NCBI RefSeq assembly: GCF_045862395.1
Contig: NZ_AP023087.1
Span: 1,302,001 to 1,366,000, forward strand
Origin: Marinicellulosiphila megalodicopiae
Lineage (GTDB): Bacteria; Pseudomonadota; Gammaproteobacteria; Pseudomonadales; Natronospirillaceae
Reading direction: 5' to 3'
DNA length: 64,000 bases
Of the stretch, positions 18,723-27,701 are shown one piece after another. Position numbers and translations under genes: made by a program. The notes under the pieces are model-generated. The model did not search any database. It was not told the origin of the DNA and saw only the letters and a program-made list of their open reading frames with translations. Position 1 is the first letter of the stretch. Every line of letters begins with the position of its first letter.

Positions 18723-19622
18723 ATGAAAATTGGCTTTATCTATATCGTAAGTTACACCTTTATCATGGCGTTTAAATCCGTGATAATTAAATTATTGATG
18801 GCACAGGGTTTTAATACTGTCGAAATCATGATGTTAAGAAATATCATTACTTTTACAGTAGTAAGTATTGCGCTTTTTATTATGTATAAACTCAAAAAAA
18901 TCCACATCGAGTCTTTTAAATCCATCGCTTATTTATTGGTCATAGGTTTATTAGGTTTTCATATCAGCAGTTTTTTAGACTTATACAGTTTAAATTATAT
19001 TTCAGTGAATCTAGAACGACTAATTGTGCATTTGTATCCGTCATTGGTGTGTTTGTTTTTAGTGATTAAAAATGGAAGACAGGCAGTAACTAAAGATCAG
19101 TGGCTGGCAATGGGTATTATTTATTTGGCAACGGTTGTGTTTTTTGGTTTTGAATACAAAGCGAATGAATTTGCGTGGTTTGGAATGTTGCTTGCTTTTT
19201 TTGCCGCTGTATTTTATGCACTCTATTTTGTACTTATTGAGTCCAGTGTTAAAAAATACGGAGGCACTCAGGCAACGTTGTTTTCTTTGCCTTTGGCAAG
19301 TATGACAATTATGGGGCAATTTATTATTGTAGATGGCGACATAGATTTTGATTTGTTTGGTCATCAAACTTTATTATTAATTGTAGTATTAGGGGGTGTA
19401 ATTGGGGTGGGGTCTATGTGGTTAATTAATAGTTCTATTACACGTTTTGGTGCCTCTAATACGGCTATTATTTCTAGTTTAGGCCCATTTGTGACTGCTG
19501 TTATTGCCTGGCTTATTTTGGGTGAGACTTTAAATGTTTATCAAATGTTTTCAATGGGTGTCGTCGTAATAGCCATGTTTAAACTTAGTAAACCACAACG
19601 TACCACAATTAAACCCGTTTAA
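18723..19622 (+). CDS. EamA/DMT-family membrane transporter
   Basis: The 299-residue protein is almost entirely hydrophobic, with about ten predicted membrane helices in two EamA repeats (roughly 1-140 and 150-295). It ends with the typical second-repeat pattern SSLGPFVTAVIAWLILGET. Members export or import amino acids, nucleotides or other metabolites in the inner membrane; the substrate cannot be told here. It is transcribed alone and ends at a long palindromic terminator shared with the convergent pstS-like gene. Confidence 0.88.
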   Translation: MKIGFIYIVSYTFIMAFKSVIIKLLMAQGFNTVEIMMLRNIITFTVVSIALFIMYKLKKIHIESFKSIAYLLVIGLLGFHISSFLDLYSLNYISVNLERLIVHLYPSLVCLFLVIKNGRQAVTKDQWLAMGIIYLATVVFFGFEYKANEFAWFGMLLAFFAAVFYALYFVLIESSVKKYGGTQATLFSLPLASMTIMGQFIIVDGDIDFDLFGHQTLLLIVVLGGVIGVGSMWLINSSITRFGASNTAIISSLGPFVTAVIAWLILGETLNVYQMFSMGVVVIAMFKLSKPQRTTIKPV

Positions 19623-19623
19623 T

Positions 19624-19650
19624 AAATAGTCCCATTAATGGGACTATTTT
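19624..19650. terminator. Bidirectional palindromic terminator
   Basis: A perfect inverted repeat, arms AAATAGTCCCATT (19624-19636) and AATGGGACTATTT (19637-19649), lies between the convergent DMT and pstS-like genes, with A/T on both sides. Confidence 0.8.
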
Positions 19651-19665
19651 AAAAGTAAATTGTAC

Positions 19666-20706
19666 TTAGAATGAAATAGGCGTTAAGTTTTTAACATTAC
19701 TTCTAGCTGTCGCCTTTTCATCTTCACTTAAACTAATAATGCCTTTGTCTAATAAATAACCATCATCACCAATGGATTTTTCGCTGACAAATTCAGTCAT
19801 AAATTGTCTTAAACCAGGAATGACATCCACATGTTTTTTCTTGACATAAAAATATAACGAACGTGAAATAGAGTATTCGCCACTGGCAATGGTTTCAAAG
19901 CTTGGATACTGACCGTTGATAGACGAAGCTTGAACTAAATCTCTGTTTTGATCTAAAAATGAGTAACCAAAAATACCTAACGCTTCAGGATCCGCCACTA
20001 ATTTTTGCACGATTAAATTATCGTTTTCACCGGATTCGATAAACGCACCGTCTTCACGAATAGAATGGCAAACGGCACGGTATTGTTCAGTGCTTTTGTA
20101 TTTTAATTTGTCTAACCAATCAAAAGATTTACAGCCATCTTCTAATGCAATTTCATTAAACGCATCACGAGTACCAGAGGTTACTGGAGGACCTAACACT
20201 CGAATTTTAATATTCGGCAAAGACGGATTCACATCTTTCCAAGTTTGATAAGGATTATCAATTAACTTGCCTGGTCGTTTACCTGGCACTTGACGCGCTA
20301 AGGCTAAAAATATATCCCGTGTAGTTAAACGAAAACGTTCTGCTTTGTTTGAGTTTGCCAAAGCAATCCCATCGTAACCGACCAATACTTCAATAATGTC
20401 ATCGATACCATTTTTTTTACACAATCCAATTTCTGATTTTTTTATACGGCGTGATGCATTGGCAATATCAGGATAATCGCTGCCGACACCTTGGCAAAAT
20501 AATTGTAAGCCTCCACCTGTTCCTGTTGACTCAACAGTTGGTGTACTGAATTCAGAAGTTTTACCAAAACGCTCTGCTACTGTAGTAGCAAATGGATAAA
20601 CCGTTGATGAACCCACAATGTTGATGGTATCACGAGCTAGGGATAATCCGCTGCAAACTATGGTAGTTGCAAAAATAGTGAGATTGATTATTTTAAATTT
20701 AGGCAT
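19666..20706 (-). CDS. pstS: PstS-family phosphate-binding periplasmic protein (orphan)
   Basis: The 346-residue protein has a signal peptide ending near SLARD. The phosphate-binding signature follows: INIVGSSTVYPFATTVAERF, then VESTGTGGGLQLFC and VTSGTRDAF. It is therefore a high-affinity phosphate-binding protein or a relative of it. No pstC, pstA or pstB is adjacent, so it either serves a transporter encoded elsewhere or has another role. Its promoter carries three PhoB-type repeats, and it diverges from a TonB-energising operon that also has a Pho box. The context suggests it receives phosphate, or a phosphorylated ligand, from the outer-membrane system next door. Confidence 0.88.
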   Translation of the reverse strand: MPKFKIINLTIFATTIVCSGLSLARDTINIVGSSTVYPFATTVAERFGKTSEFSTPTVESTGTGGGLQLFCQGVGSDYPDIANASRRIKKSEIGLCKKNGIDDIIEVLVGYDGIALANSNKAERFRLTTRDIFLALARQVPGKRPGKLIDNPYQTWKDVNPSLPNIKIRVLGPPVTSGTRDAFNEIALEDGCKSFDWLDKLKYKSTEQYRAVCHSIREDGAFIESGENDNLIVQKLVADPEALGIFGYSFLDQNRDLVQASSINGQYPSFETIASGEYSISRSLYFYVKKKHVDVIPGLRQFMTEFVSEKSIGDDGYLLDKGIISLSEDEKATARSNVKNLTPISF

Positions 20707-20742
20707 GTTATTTCTCTAATAAAGATTGTTAATTTTTTGCGC

Positions 20743-20776
20743 ATAATATGACACTTATGTGACAGTTTTCTTACAG
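20743..20776 (-). promoter_or_regulatory. Pho box and -10 element for the pstS-like gene
   Basis: Read on the minus strand, CTGTAAG, CTGTCAC and GTGTCAT start exactly 11 bp apart (plus-strand spans 20770-20776, 20759-20765, 20748-20754). The hexamer TATTAT (20743-20748) lies 10 bp after CTGTCAC, as expected for a PhoB-activated promoter lacking a -35 element. Confidence 0.8.
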
Positions 20777-20838
20777 CTATGAAATAAAACAAGGTGAGTT
20801 TGCAATGACTGATATGAATAAAAAATGAATAAGTGTCG

Positions 20839-20915
20839 CTGTCATTTTTTTGTAATAAATTTTTAACAAATCTGTCATAAAACCTTCAATAAACTGTCAT
20901 CTAAATCCTCATAAT
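20839..20915 (+). promoter_or_regulatory. Pho box and -10 element for the DUF3450-TonB operon
   Basis: CTGTCAT occurs at 20839, 20872 and 20894, and CCTTCAA at 20883. All fall on one 11-bp grid, the helical phasing used by PhoB. CATAAT at 20910-20915 lies 9 bp after the last repeat and is a fitting -10. The operon's first ATG is at 21005. Confidence 0.8.
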
Positions 20916-21004
20916 AGCGCGGAATAAATTAATCATTAAATTCAAATTACAAAAACAAATACAAAATCAAATACCATTAAAATCAAAATACATTAGGCAT
21001 CTCC

Positions 21005-21766
21005 ATGAAATTACGCAACGCGTTATTGGCTGCAAGCATTTCCATTGCATCAACGCCATTATTTGCTCAAGTTGAACCCGCACAAATTATGACTGAAATT
21101 GAAAAAAATATTAAAGACAGTCAACAATCTCAAGTAAAAATTGATACATTAAATCAAAGTACTTTAGCCTTATTTCAAAAGTTTCAATCTGAATTAAAAT
21201 TGGTTGAAGGGCTTCAGGTTTATAATGTTCAATTAACTGAACAGGTAAACGCGCAACAACAAGATATTAATATTTTAGATGAATCAATAGATAAAGTGAC
21301 ACACATTGAACGCCAGTTAATGCCTTTGATGCTACGAATGATTAAAGCATTAGAATCATTTGTGATATTAGATCTTCCTTTTTCGTTAAAAGAGCGTAAT
21401 GAGCGAATTGTATTTTTAGAAGAGGCGATGATTAATCCTGAAATTACAGTTTCAGAAAAACTTCGCCAAGTATTAGAAGCTTACCAAGTTGAAATGCAAT
21501 ATGGATCTATGATTGAAGCGTATCAAGATAATATCACAGTTAATTCACAAAATTTGGAAGTAGACATATTAAGAATAGGCCGAACAGCTCTGTATTTTCA
21601 AACCCTTGATAAAAAACAAAGTGGAATTTGGAATGTGCAGGATAAAAAATGGACAACGGTTAGTGATGATTTTAATAATACCATTCGAGACGGTATACGA
21701 ATTGCGCGTAATCAATTACCAGCAAGTTTAATGATGTTACCTGTCGCTGCAGTTAAGGAGCAATAA
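21005..21766 (+). CDS. DUF3450 periplasmic coiled-coil protein
   Basis: The 253-residue protein has a signal peptide ending at STPLFA-Q. A long helical region rich in Gln and Glu follows and is likely coiled coil (about residues 30-110). The sequence matches the DUF3450 family, which in marine gammaproteobacteria regularly precedes TtpC/ExbB/ExbD/TonB genes. Its exact role is not known; a periplasmic accessory to the TonB motor is likely. It is the first gene of an operon headed by a Pho box, and the next ATG follows its stop after one base. Confidence 0.85.
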   Translation: MKLRNALLAASISIASTPLFAQVEPAQIMTEIEKNIKDSQQSQVKIDTLNQSTLALFQKFQSELKLVEGLQVYNVQLTEQVNAQQQDINILDESIDKVTHIERQLMPLMLRMIKALESFVILDLPFSLKERNERIVFLEEAMINPEITVSEKLRQVLEAYQVEMQYGSMIEAYQDNITVNSQNLEVDILRIGRTALYFQTLDKKQSGIWNVQDKKWTTVSDDFNNTIRDGIRIARNQLPASLMMLPVAAVKEQ

Positions 21767-21767
21767 A

Positions 21768-23159
21768 ATGAAAAAAATATTCGCATGTATATTAATTTGT
21801 GTGTCATTTTCAAGTGTTGCGCAAACTGATTTAGAAAAATTGATGCAATCTGTTAAGCAGGGAAATGTTGCTACTACTGAAATAAATAAAAAGCGTGAAC
21901 AAGAATTTTTAAATGAAAATGATAGCCGTGAAAAATTGTTTGAAAATGTTCAGGTAGAAAAAGAAACTCAAGAATCATTATCAGATTCTCTAGAAAGTCA
22001 ATTTGAGAAAAATGAAATTGTATTAGTTGAAAAACAAGAATTATTAAATAAACGCCTGGGTACGTTAAAAGAAATGTTTGGTGTGGTTCAAGGATCGGTT
22101 GGGGATGCTTCAAGCCACTTATCAAACAGTTTAACCAATTCCCAGATTAAAGGTCGCCAAGATTTTTTGATGCAGCTAAACGCTAAAATGGGAAAAAGCA
22201 CTCAATTACCCGAGATTCATGAACTTGAAAAACTATGGTTAATATTACAAGAAGAAATGACTCAATCTGGAAAAATAGTGCAATTTACAGCCGCAGTTTC
22301 AACACCAAGCGGGCAAACGGTTGAAAAAACAGTGACACGCATTGGTGGATTTAATGTGGTAGCTGATGGTAAATATTTAAGTTATGACGTCATCACCGGA
22401 TCATTAGTAGAACTGGGTCGTCAACCATCATCAAGATTTTTAAATGGTGCAAAAAATGTTGAAAAGTTTGATGGATCTATTACTGGATTTGGTTTTGATC
22501 CAACAGGTGCTAAAGGAGGTGGATTATTAAAAGCACTTATTAATGCACCTAACTTAAAGGAGCGAATCAAACAGGGTGAGCTAGTCGGTTATGCAATTTT
22601 AACCATGTTAGCATTTGGTGCAGTAATTTGTGTGTGGCGTTTGTTTTCATTATTTATTATGAGTATGAAAGTGAATGCCCAATTAAAAGATATTAACAAG
22701 ATAGATATTTCTAATCCACTAGGTAGAGTGTTATCCGTTTTTAATGCTAACAAAACATTGGACACGGAAAGTTTAGAGTTGCGAATTTCAGAACAAGTAC
22801 TTGCTGAAATGCCAAAAATTAATGCAGGTCTTTCAATGATTAAATTTATGTCGATGGTAGCACCATTAATGGGATTACTTGGCACTGTAGTGGGTATGAT
22901 TTTAACATTCCAGGCGATAACCATATTTGGCGCGGGCGACCCTAAAACAATGGCTGGTGGAATTTCTAGTGCATTGATAACAACAGTTTTAGGTTTGGTC
23001 GCTGCGATTCCATTATTATTTTTCCATTCATTATTATCATCTAAAGCACGTGAGATGATTATGATTTTAGATAAACAGTGTTTGGGGTTAATTGCTCAAC
23101 AAATTGAACAAAATCATAACCAAAATGAAAACTCCACACAAAACAGTGTAAGAGTGTAA
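21768..23159 (+). CDS. TtpC-like MotA/TolQ/ExbB proton-channel protein with periplasmic coiled coil
   Basis: The 463-residue protein starts with a signal peptide (FACILICVSFSSVAQ). A Glu/Gln/Lys-rich helical periplasmic segment follows (about 20-130) and then a small beta domain. The last 200 residues form an ExbB/TolQ unit with three membrane helices, including SMVAPLMGLLGTVVGMILTF and GGISSALITTVLGLVAAIPLL. This long form matches TtpC of TonB2-type systems in Vibrio and relatives, which works with a short ExbB, ExbD and TonB. The periplasmic part probably contacts TonB or DUF3450. It is translated with its neighbours from the Pho-box promoter. Confidence 0.88.
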   Translation: MKKIFACILICVSFSSVAQTDLEKLMQSVKQGNVATTEINKKREQEFLNENDSREKLFENVQVEKETQESLSDSLESQFEKNEIVLVEKQELLNKRLGTLKEMFGVVQGSVGDASSHLSNSLTNSQIKGRQDFLMQLNAKMGKSTQLPEIHELEKLWLILQEEMTQSGKIVQFTAAVSTPSGQTVEKTVTRIGGFNVVADGKYLSYDVITGSLVELGRQPSSRFLNGAKNVEKFDGSITGFGFDPTGAKGGGLLKALINAPNLKERIKQGELVGYAILTMLAFGAVICVWRLFSLFIMSMKVNAQLKDINKIDISNPLGRVLSVFNANKTLDTESLELRISEQVLAEMPKINAGLSMIKFMSMVAPLMGLLGTVVGMILTFQAITIFGAGDPKTMAGGISSALITTVLGLVAAIPLLFFHSLLSSKAREMIMILDKQCLGLIAQQIEQNHNQNENSTQNSVRV

Positions 23160-23161
23160 TC

Positions 23162-23665
23162 ATGGAATGGATGATTGCACTGGAAGGGTTTTTTAATAAG
23201 GGAGGCAATGTTTTATGGTTAATTTTTTTTGTTGCTACCTGTTTGTGGATGTTGTGTTTAGAGCGTTTTTTGTATCTTTGGGTATTTATCAAACAAGATG
23301 AAAAAACTATATTTGAAACATGGAAAAAACGTTCGGATCATACAAGCTGGTTTGCATTGCAAATAAAAGAAAACTTAAATAATCAGTTAATAGTGATGTT
23401 ACAAAAAAATATTAAATTAATTGCAACACTTATTGCGCTGTGCCCTTTATTTGGTTTATTAGGTACCGTGACAGGCATGATTGAAGTGTTTGATGGAATG
23501 AGTGTGAACGCTGCAGCAGATGCAAAATCTATGGCTTCAGGGGTTTCTAAAGCAACTATTCCCACTATGACTGGTATGTCCATTGCGTTATTTGGATTAA
23601 TAATGAAAACATTTATTGATCGTAAAGTAGAGCAGTTAACTCATAAGATTGAAATCGAAAAATAA
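23162..23665 (+). CDS. exbB: ExbB proton-channel subunit of TonB system
   Basis: This 167-residue protein is the short ExbB of the motor. It has three membrane helices, the second and third around LIALCPLFGLLGTVTGMIEV and MASGVSKATIPTMTGMSIAL. It forms the pentameric inner-membrane channel that uses the proton gradient with ExbD to drive TonB. It starts two bases after the TtpC stop and is followed by exbD after 44 bp. The short length is normal for TonB2-type ExbB. Confidence 0.92.
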   Translation: MEWMIALEGFFNKGGNVLWLIFFVATCLWMLCLERFLYLWVFIKQDEKTIFETWKKRSDHTSWFALQIKENLNNQLIVMLQKNIKLIATLIALCPLFGLLGTVTGMIEVFDGMSVNAAADAKSMASGVSKATIPTMTGMSIALFGLIMKTFIDRKVEQLTHKIEIEK

Positions 23666-23709
23666 ATTTAAGTAATGTTGAATAAAAAATTCGAAAAAGG
23701 TGAATTATT

Positions 23710-24117
23710 ATGGCTAGAAAATTAGCCTCTCAAACAATAATAGAAGAAGAAACCGCCGTAGATTTAACCCCAATGCTGGATGTGGTTTTTATTATGTTAA
23801 TTTTCTTTATTGTGACGGCGTCATTTATTAAAGAAACCGGTGTGGATGTTCGACGTCCTGAATCATCTAGTGCTAACCAGGTGCAAAATTTAAGTATATT
23901 GATAGCCGTTAAAGAAAATGGTGAAGTATGGATGGACCGTCGTCGTATAGATATTCGTCAAGTGCGTGCAAATATTGAACGACTACGTGCTGAAAACCCT
24001 AAAGGTTCTGTGGTGATTCAAGCAGATGGCAAGTCGACAACCGATGTAGTGGTTAAAGTATTAGATGCTGCACGCGAAGCTGGTGTGTTAGATGCTTCTT
24101 TGGCGACGAGTGAATAA
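23710..24117 (+). CDS. exbD: ExbD subunit of TonB system
   Basis: The 135-residue protein has one N-terminal membrane helix with the essential aspartate in VDLTPMLDVVFIMLIFFIV. A small periplasmic domain follows, ending in the typical VVKVLDAAREAGV pattern. With ExbB it converts proton flow into TonB movement. The start is supported by AAGGTGAATT upstream. The tonB gene starts two bases after its stop. Confidence 0.94.
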   Translation: MARKLASQTIIEEETAVDLTPMLDVVFIMLIFFIVTASFIKETGVDVRRPESSSANQVQNLSILIAVKENGEVWMDRRRIDIRQVRANIERLRAENPKGSVVIQADGKSTTDVVVKVLDAAREAGVLDASLATSE

Positions 24118-24119
24118 GC

Positions 24120-24752
24120 ATGATCAATCAATCTGGATTAATTCGTTATGCAGTTTCAGGTAGTGTAGCTTTAGCCATCAGTTGCGCATTATTTTTACTT
24201 TTAAACTATATGATTTTAAGTAAAGATCATTTGGATTTGGATAACAAAGCAGAGCGTATTGTTGATTTTATACAAATACAAACTGAAATTACGGTTATCG
24301 AAAAAGAAATTCAAAAACCACAAAAACAAGAAGTGTTGGAGCCAATGGATTTAGATATTCCATTAGCGCCGATGGATAACAATAATAATGTGGATAACGG
24401 TGTGAATTTTTCAGTTTCTGATTTTTCAGCAGGCATTGATATTGGTATGGGAAGTTCATTAACCCCTGGAGATGAAGATGGTGACGCTATTCCAATAGTG
24501 CGTGGGCAACCAATTTACCCACAAGCAGCTGCAAAAAAAGGATTGGAAGGATATGTGACACTTAAATTTACTATTTCTGAAACGGGGTCAGTAAGGGATG
24601 TCACAGTAATTGATGCTAATCCTCAAAATGTATTTGAGCGTTCAGCAATTTCTGCGGTGATGCGATATAAATATAAACCGAAAAAAGAGAATGGTGTGGC
24701 AATACAGTCTGTGGGTGAAGTTGTAACATTGAACTTTACACTGCAACAATAA
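24120..24752 (+). CDS. tonB: TonB energy-transducing protein
   Basis: The 210-residue protein has one N-terminal membrane helix (about 15-37). A flexible linker rich in Glu, Lys and Pro follows, then an acidic, Asn-rich spacer. The C-terminal TonB domain starts at IPIVRGQPIYPQAAAKKGLE and contains GYVTLKFTISETGSVRDVTV. It spans the periplasm to touch the TonB box of outer-membrane receptors. Its genes are ordered as in TonB2/TonB3 systems, and its likely client is the receptor encoded at 27.7 kb. Confidence 0.93.
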   Translation: MINQSGLIRYAVSGSVALAISCALFLLLNYMILSKDHLDLDNKAERIVDFIQIQTEITVIEKEIQKPQKQEVLEPMDLDIPLAPMDNNNNVDNGVNFSVSDFSAGIDIGMGSSLTPGDEDGDAIPIVRGQPIYPQAAAKKGLEGYVTLKFTISETGSVRDVTVIDANPQNVFERSAISAVMRYKYKPKKENGVAIQSVGEVVTLNFTLQQ

Positions 24753-24772
24753 GAGAAGAGCAGAGAAGAAAA

Positions 24773-26044
24773 ATGAATAACAATATTAAAATGAAGTCTA
24801 TTTTTGCGGTTATTTTGTTGTGTGTGTTGTGGTTAAGTGTACTTCCTGCAATTGCAATTGAGCGAACAGTTAAACCAATTACAGCAAAAGCATTGCGTAA
24901 TTTATCCTTAGCTCAACAATATATTGATGAAAAAAACTTTGAGTCAGCATTAAAAGAATTACATATATTGGAAGCAGGTGAGGCGCGTTTAAATGAGCAT
25001 GAAATTGCAATGACTCATAGTTTACTTGGATTTATTGCTTACACAAACGAAGATATCCCAAATGCAATTTCCCATTATCACAAAGTGATACAACACGCTA
25101 AATCCATCCCTGAAAATTTAGAATACTCAACGGTATTTGGTTTAGCTCAATTGTATTTTGCGCAAAAAAAATTCGATGGTGCAGTAAAGTTTATGCGTCA
25201 TTGGTTAAGGTTGACTGAAACTGAGTCAGTGCAAGCGCAATTATTATTGGCGCAATCATATTATCAATTAAAAAAATACAAACTGGGTATAGCTCCAATC
25301 AAGGAAGCCATACGCATTAATCAAATTAAAGATAAGCCCATTGATGAAAACTGGTTACTACTTTTACGTGTTTTGTATTATGAAAATAAACAACCAGACA
25401 TGGCGATTAAAACCATGCATGATTTGATTAAGTTAAATTCAAAAAAAGAATACTTTATTCAATTAGCATCGTTATATGGCCAGCAAAATGAAATATCCAA
25501 GCAATTAGAAATATATGACGCACTATATAAAGACAATCGTTTAGATAAAGAAAGTGAAATCATTACCTATGCAATGTTACTTGGAAATAATCAATTGCCA
25601 TTTTATGCAGGTAAAGTGTTAGAAGATTCAATAAATAATGAGCTTATTGAAAAAAATTATAAAAATATTGTGATGGCAGCGGATCAATTTGCAGCCGCTT
25701 ATGAAACTGAAAAAGCAATTAAATTTTATAAGATGAATCATCAATATTTTGATGAAACAGGAAAGTCTGCTTATTTTGCAGGACGATTATCCTCAGTTTT
25801 ACAAAATTGGGAGCAAGCTAAAGAATATTTATTCATGGCGATTAATAAAGGTCAGTTGGATCGCGAAGACCAAGCTCGAATTATGCTTGGTGTTGCATTA
25901 ATGAATTTAAATGAGTTTGATGCCGCAAGAGTAGAATTTTTAAAAGCAAAAGAAGATAACCGCTCCTTAAAAATAAGTAATTCCTGGGTGAAATATTTAA
26001 ACTCTCAGCAGCGTCATGTGGAGTCTATTGAAAAATACCTTTAA
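24773..26044 (+). CDS. TPR-repeat periplasmic protein of TonB operon
   Basis: The 423-residue protein has a signal peptide (FAVILLCVLWLSVLPAIAI). About ten helix-turn-helix repeats of the TPR type follow, for example AQQYIDEKNFESALKELH near residue 45 and repeats to the end (LGVALMNLNEFDAARVEFL). A TPR protein closing the DUF3450-ttpC-exbB-exbD-tonB order is usual in this type of operon; it may scaffold the periplasmic complex. It ends 17 bp before a strong terminator. Confidence 0.85.
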   Translation: MNNNIKMKSIFAVILLCVLWLSVLPAIAIERTVKPITAKALRNLSLAQQYIDEKNFESALKELHILEAGEARLNEHEIAMTHSLLGFIAYTNEDIPNAISHYHKVIQHAKSIPENLEYSTVFGLAQLYFAQKKFDGAVKFMRHWLRLTETESVQAQLLLAQSYYQLKKYKLGIAPIKEAIRINQIKDKPIDENWLLLLRVLYYENKQPDMAIKTMHDLIKLNSKKEYFIQLASLYGQQNEISKQLEIYDALYKDNRLDKESEIITYAMLLGNNQLPFYAGKVLEDSINNELIEKNYKNIVMAADQFAAAYETEKAIKFYKMNHQYFDETGKSAYFAGRLSSVLQNWEQAKEYLFMAINKGQLDREDQARIMLGVALMNLNEFDAARVEFLKAKEDNRSLKISNSWVKYLNSQQRHVESIEKYL

Positions 26045-26060
26045 ATTTATCAATAATTAA

Positions 26061-26087
26061 AGCCTGATTGATATCAGGCTTTTTTTT
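26061..26087 (+). terminator. Terminator of TonB operon
   Basis: Arms AGCCTGAT (26061-26068) and ATCAGGCT (26073-26080) enclose TGAT and run into eight T residues. Confidence 0.9.
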
Positions 26088-26125
26088 ACTCTGTAAGAAA
26101 ATAGAAGGGAAATAATTTAATAAAA

Positions 26126-26170
26126 CTGTCATAAAAAATCACTCATTTTGTCATATTAAAAATTTAAATT
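26126..26170 (+). promoter_or_regulatory. Pho box and -10 element for the lipoprotein gene
   Basis: CTGTCAT (26126-26132) and TTGTCAT (26148-26154) are 22 bp apart, two PhoB repeats with a weak middle one. TAAATT (26165-26170) lies 10 bp downstream as a possible -10. Confidence 0.7.
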
Positions 26171-26238
26171 AGCGCCAACTTTTGAAAGAAGAATCTTTTA
26201 AAACTTAATTTTAAAAACATTAATTAATAGGTAATAAA

Positions 26239-27546
26239 ATGAAATTTAATAAATTAACATCAGCGATTCTTTTGTCTGCTTCAGTATTAGCATTGGCATC
26301 TTGTGGAGAAGAAGATGACAAAGTGGATGAAGTAGTAACTGGTTGTGGTGGAGTAGCAACAGCAACAGCAATGAAAGATATGTTAAATGGAAAAGAAGTA
26401 TGTAAATTAAGTGGTGTAATTAATGAAGATATTACATTAACCAGTGATAAATACTGGGCATTAGAAGGCGTAGTAAAAGTGGGCGATGATAATAAGACAT
26501 CTACTCAAGAAAAAGACACGACAATCATAATTGAAGCAGGCACAACGGTTGTTGCTGTTTCTGGTCAAGATGTGTTGGTTGTCAGTCGTGATGCACAGAT
26601 TCAAGCGGTCGGTACGCCAGCTGATCCAATTACATTTACTCATTGGGATGATGTAAAACTTGGAGATAATTTTGTTGAAGCTAAAGGTTTATGGGGTGGC
26701 TTAGTAATTAGTGGGTACGGTGTTTCTAACCAAGGTGTTAACCCTGAAGGTGAAGGTAACTCAGGTTTTTATGCAGGTACTAACAATGCAGATGATTCAG
26801 GTACTTTAAAATATGTAGTGGTTAAATACTCTGGTCAAAAAATTGGTGAACTAAACGAATTAAATGGTATTGCATTTCAGGCAGTAGGATCTGCAACAGA
26901 AGTAGATTATGTTCAAGTGCATATGTCTCTTGATGACGGTGTTGAATTTTTTGGCGGTGCAGTGAATGCTAAACATTTAGTTTTAACCGGTAACGATGAT
27001 GATTCTCTAGATGCTACTCATGGTTTCCAAGGTAAATTGCAATACGTTTATATTGAACAAGACGCTTCTGGCGATCGTGGTATTGAAATTAACTCTGAAG
27101 AAGATGATGGTTCAATGCCAACTGAAATCTCTATGCCACAAACTGATGTGAAAATTGCTAACTTAACGGTTATTGCAAAATCAACAAACGAAGATGGCGA
27201 TGCTGTTAAATTCCGTGCTCGTGCAATGGCTACTTTAGTCAACGCATATATCACTTCAAACGGTACTAAAAAAGATTGTTTAGAAGGCGGATCTGAAGCA
27301 GTTGTGACTGCAACAGCGACTGTTGTTTCAAACTGTACTGCTAACTTATCAAAAGGTGCTGTGACTTACACTGATGGTGAAGTTGAAGGAACAGATATGA
27401 ACACAACATGGACTGGAAATGAAGTTGTTGTGTCAGGTGTAACGGCTGTTGATGCTTCTATTACTGATGCATTCTTTGATGCTGCTCAATTTACAGGTGC
27501 GGTTGGATCAACTGACTGGACTTCTGGTTGGACTGTTGGTTTATAA
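26239..27546 (+). CDS. Beta-helix-like lipoprotein next to TonB receptor
   Basis: The 435-residue protein has a lipoprotein signal (LSASVLALASC, so Cys21 would be lipidated). A 400-residue region follows that looks like a parallel beta-helix or repeat fold, with LWGGLVISGYGVSN, DDSGTLKYVVVKYSGQ and DDGVEFFGGAVNAKHLVLTG. Similar secreted proteins are found beside TonB receptors in several proteobacteria and in Bacteroidetes; their function is not established. Asp content is high and may bind calcium. Its Pho-box promoter and position before the receptor suggest a surface or periplasmic partner that captures the substrate. A terminator follows, so the receptor gene may be expressed partly on its own. 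Confidence 0.8.
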   Translation: MKFNKLTSAILLSASVLALASCGEEDDKVDEVVTGCGGVATATAMKDMLNGKEVCKLSGVINEDITLTSDKYWALEGVVKVGDDNKTSTQEKDTTIIIEAGTTVVAVSGQDVLVVSRDAQIQAVGTPADPITFTHWDDVKLGDNFVEAKGLWGGLVISGYGVSNQGVNPEGEGNSGFYAGTNNADDSGTLKYVVVKYSGQKIGELNELNGIAFQAVGSATEVDYVQVHMSLDDGVEFFGGAVNAKHLVLTGNDDDSLDATHGFQGKLQYVYIEQDASGDRGIEINSEEDDGSMPTEISMPQTDVKIANLTVIAKSTNEDGDAVKFRARAMATLVNAYITSNGTKKDCLEGGSEAVVTATATVVSNCTANLSKGAVTYTDGEVEGTDMNTTWTGNEVVVSGVTAVDASITDAFFDAAQFTGAVGSTDWTSGWTVGL

Positions 27547-27560
27547 AAACTAACGTTTAA

Positions 27561-27589
27561 AAAAAGGAAGGCTTTGCCTTCCTTTTTTT
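27561..27589. terminator. Terminator after lipoprotein gene
   Basis: Arms AAAAAGGAAGGC (27561-27572) and GCCTTCCTTTTT (27576-27587) with a TTT loop form a strong hairpin with A and T tails on either side. Confidence 0.9.
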
Positions 27590-27701
27590 GTTTGTATAAA
27601 ACAATTAGGTTTCAAAAATAGCTTTCTAAAAAAAGTTTTTATAACAAGAATTTTTCTTAGAGAACCATAAAAAATATTAGATATTTAGAAAAGGCCTAAA
27701 A

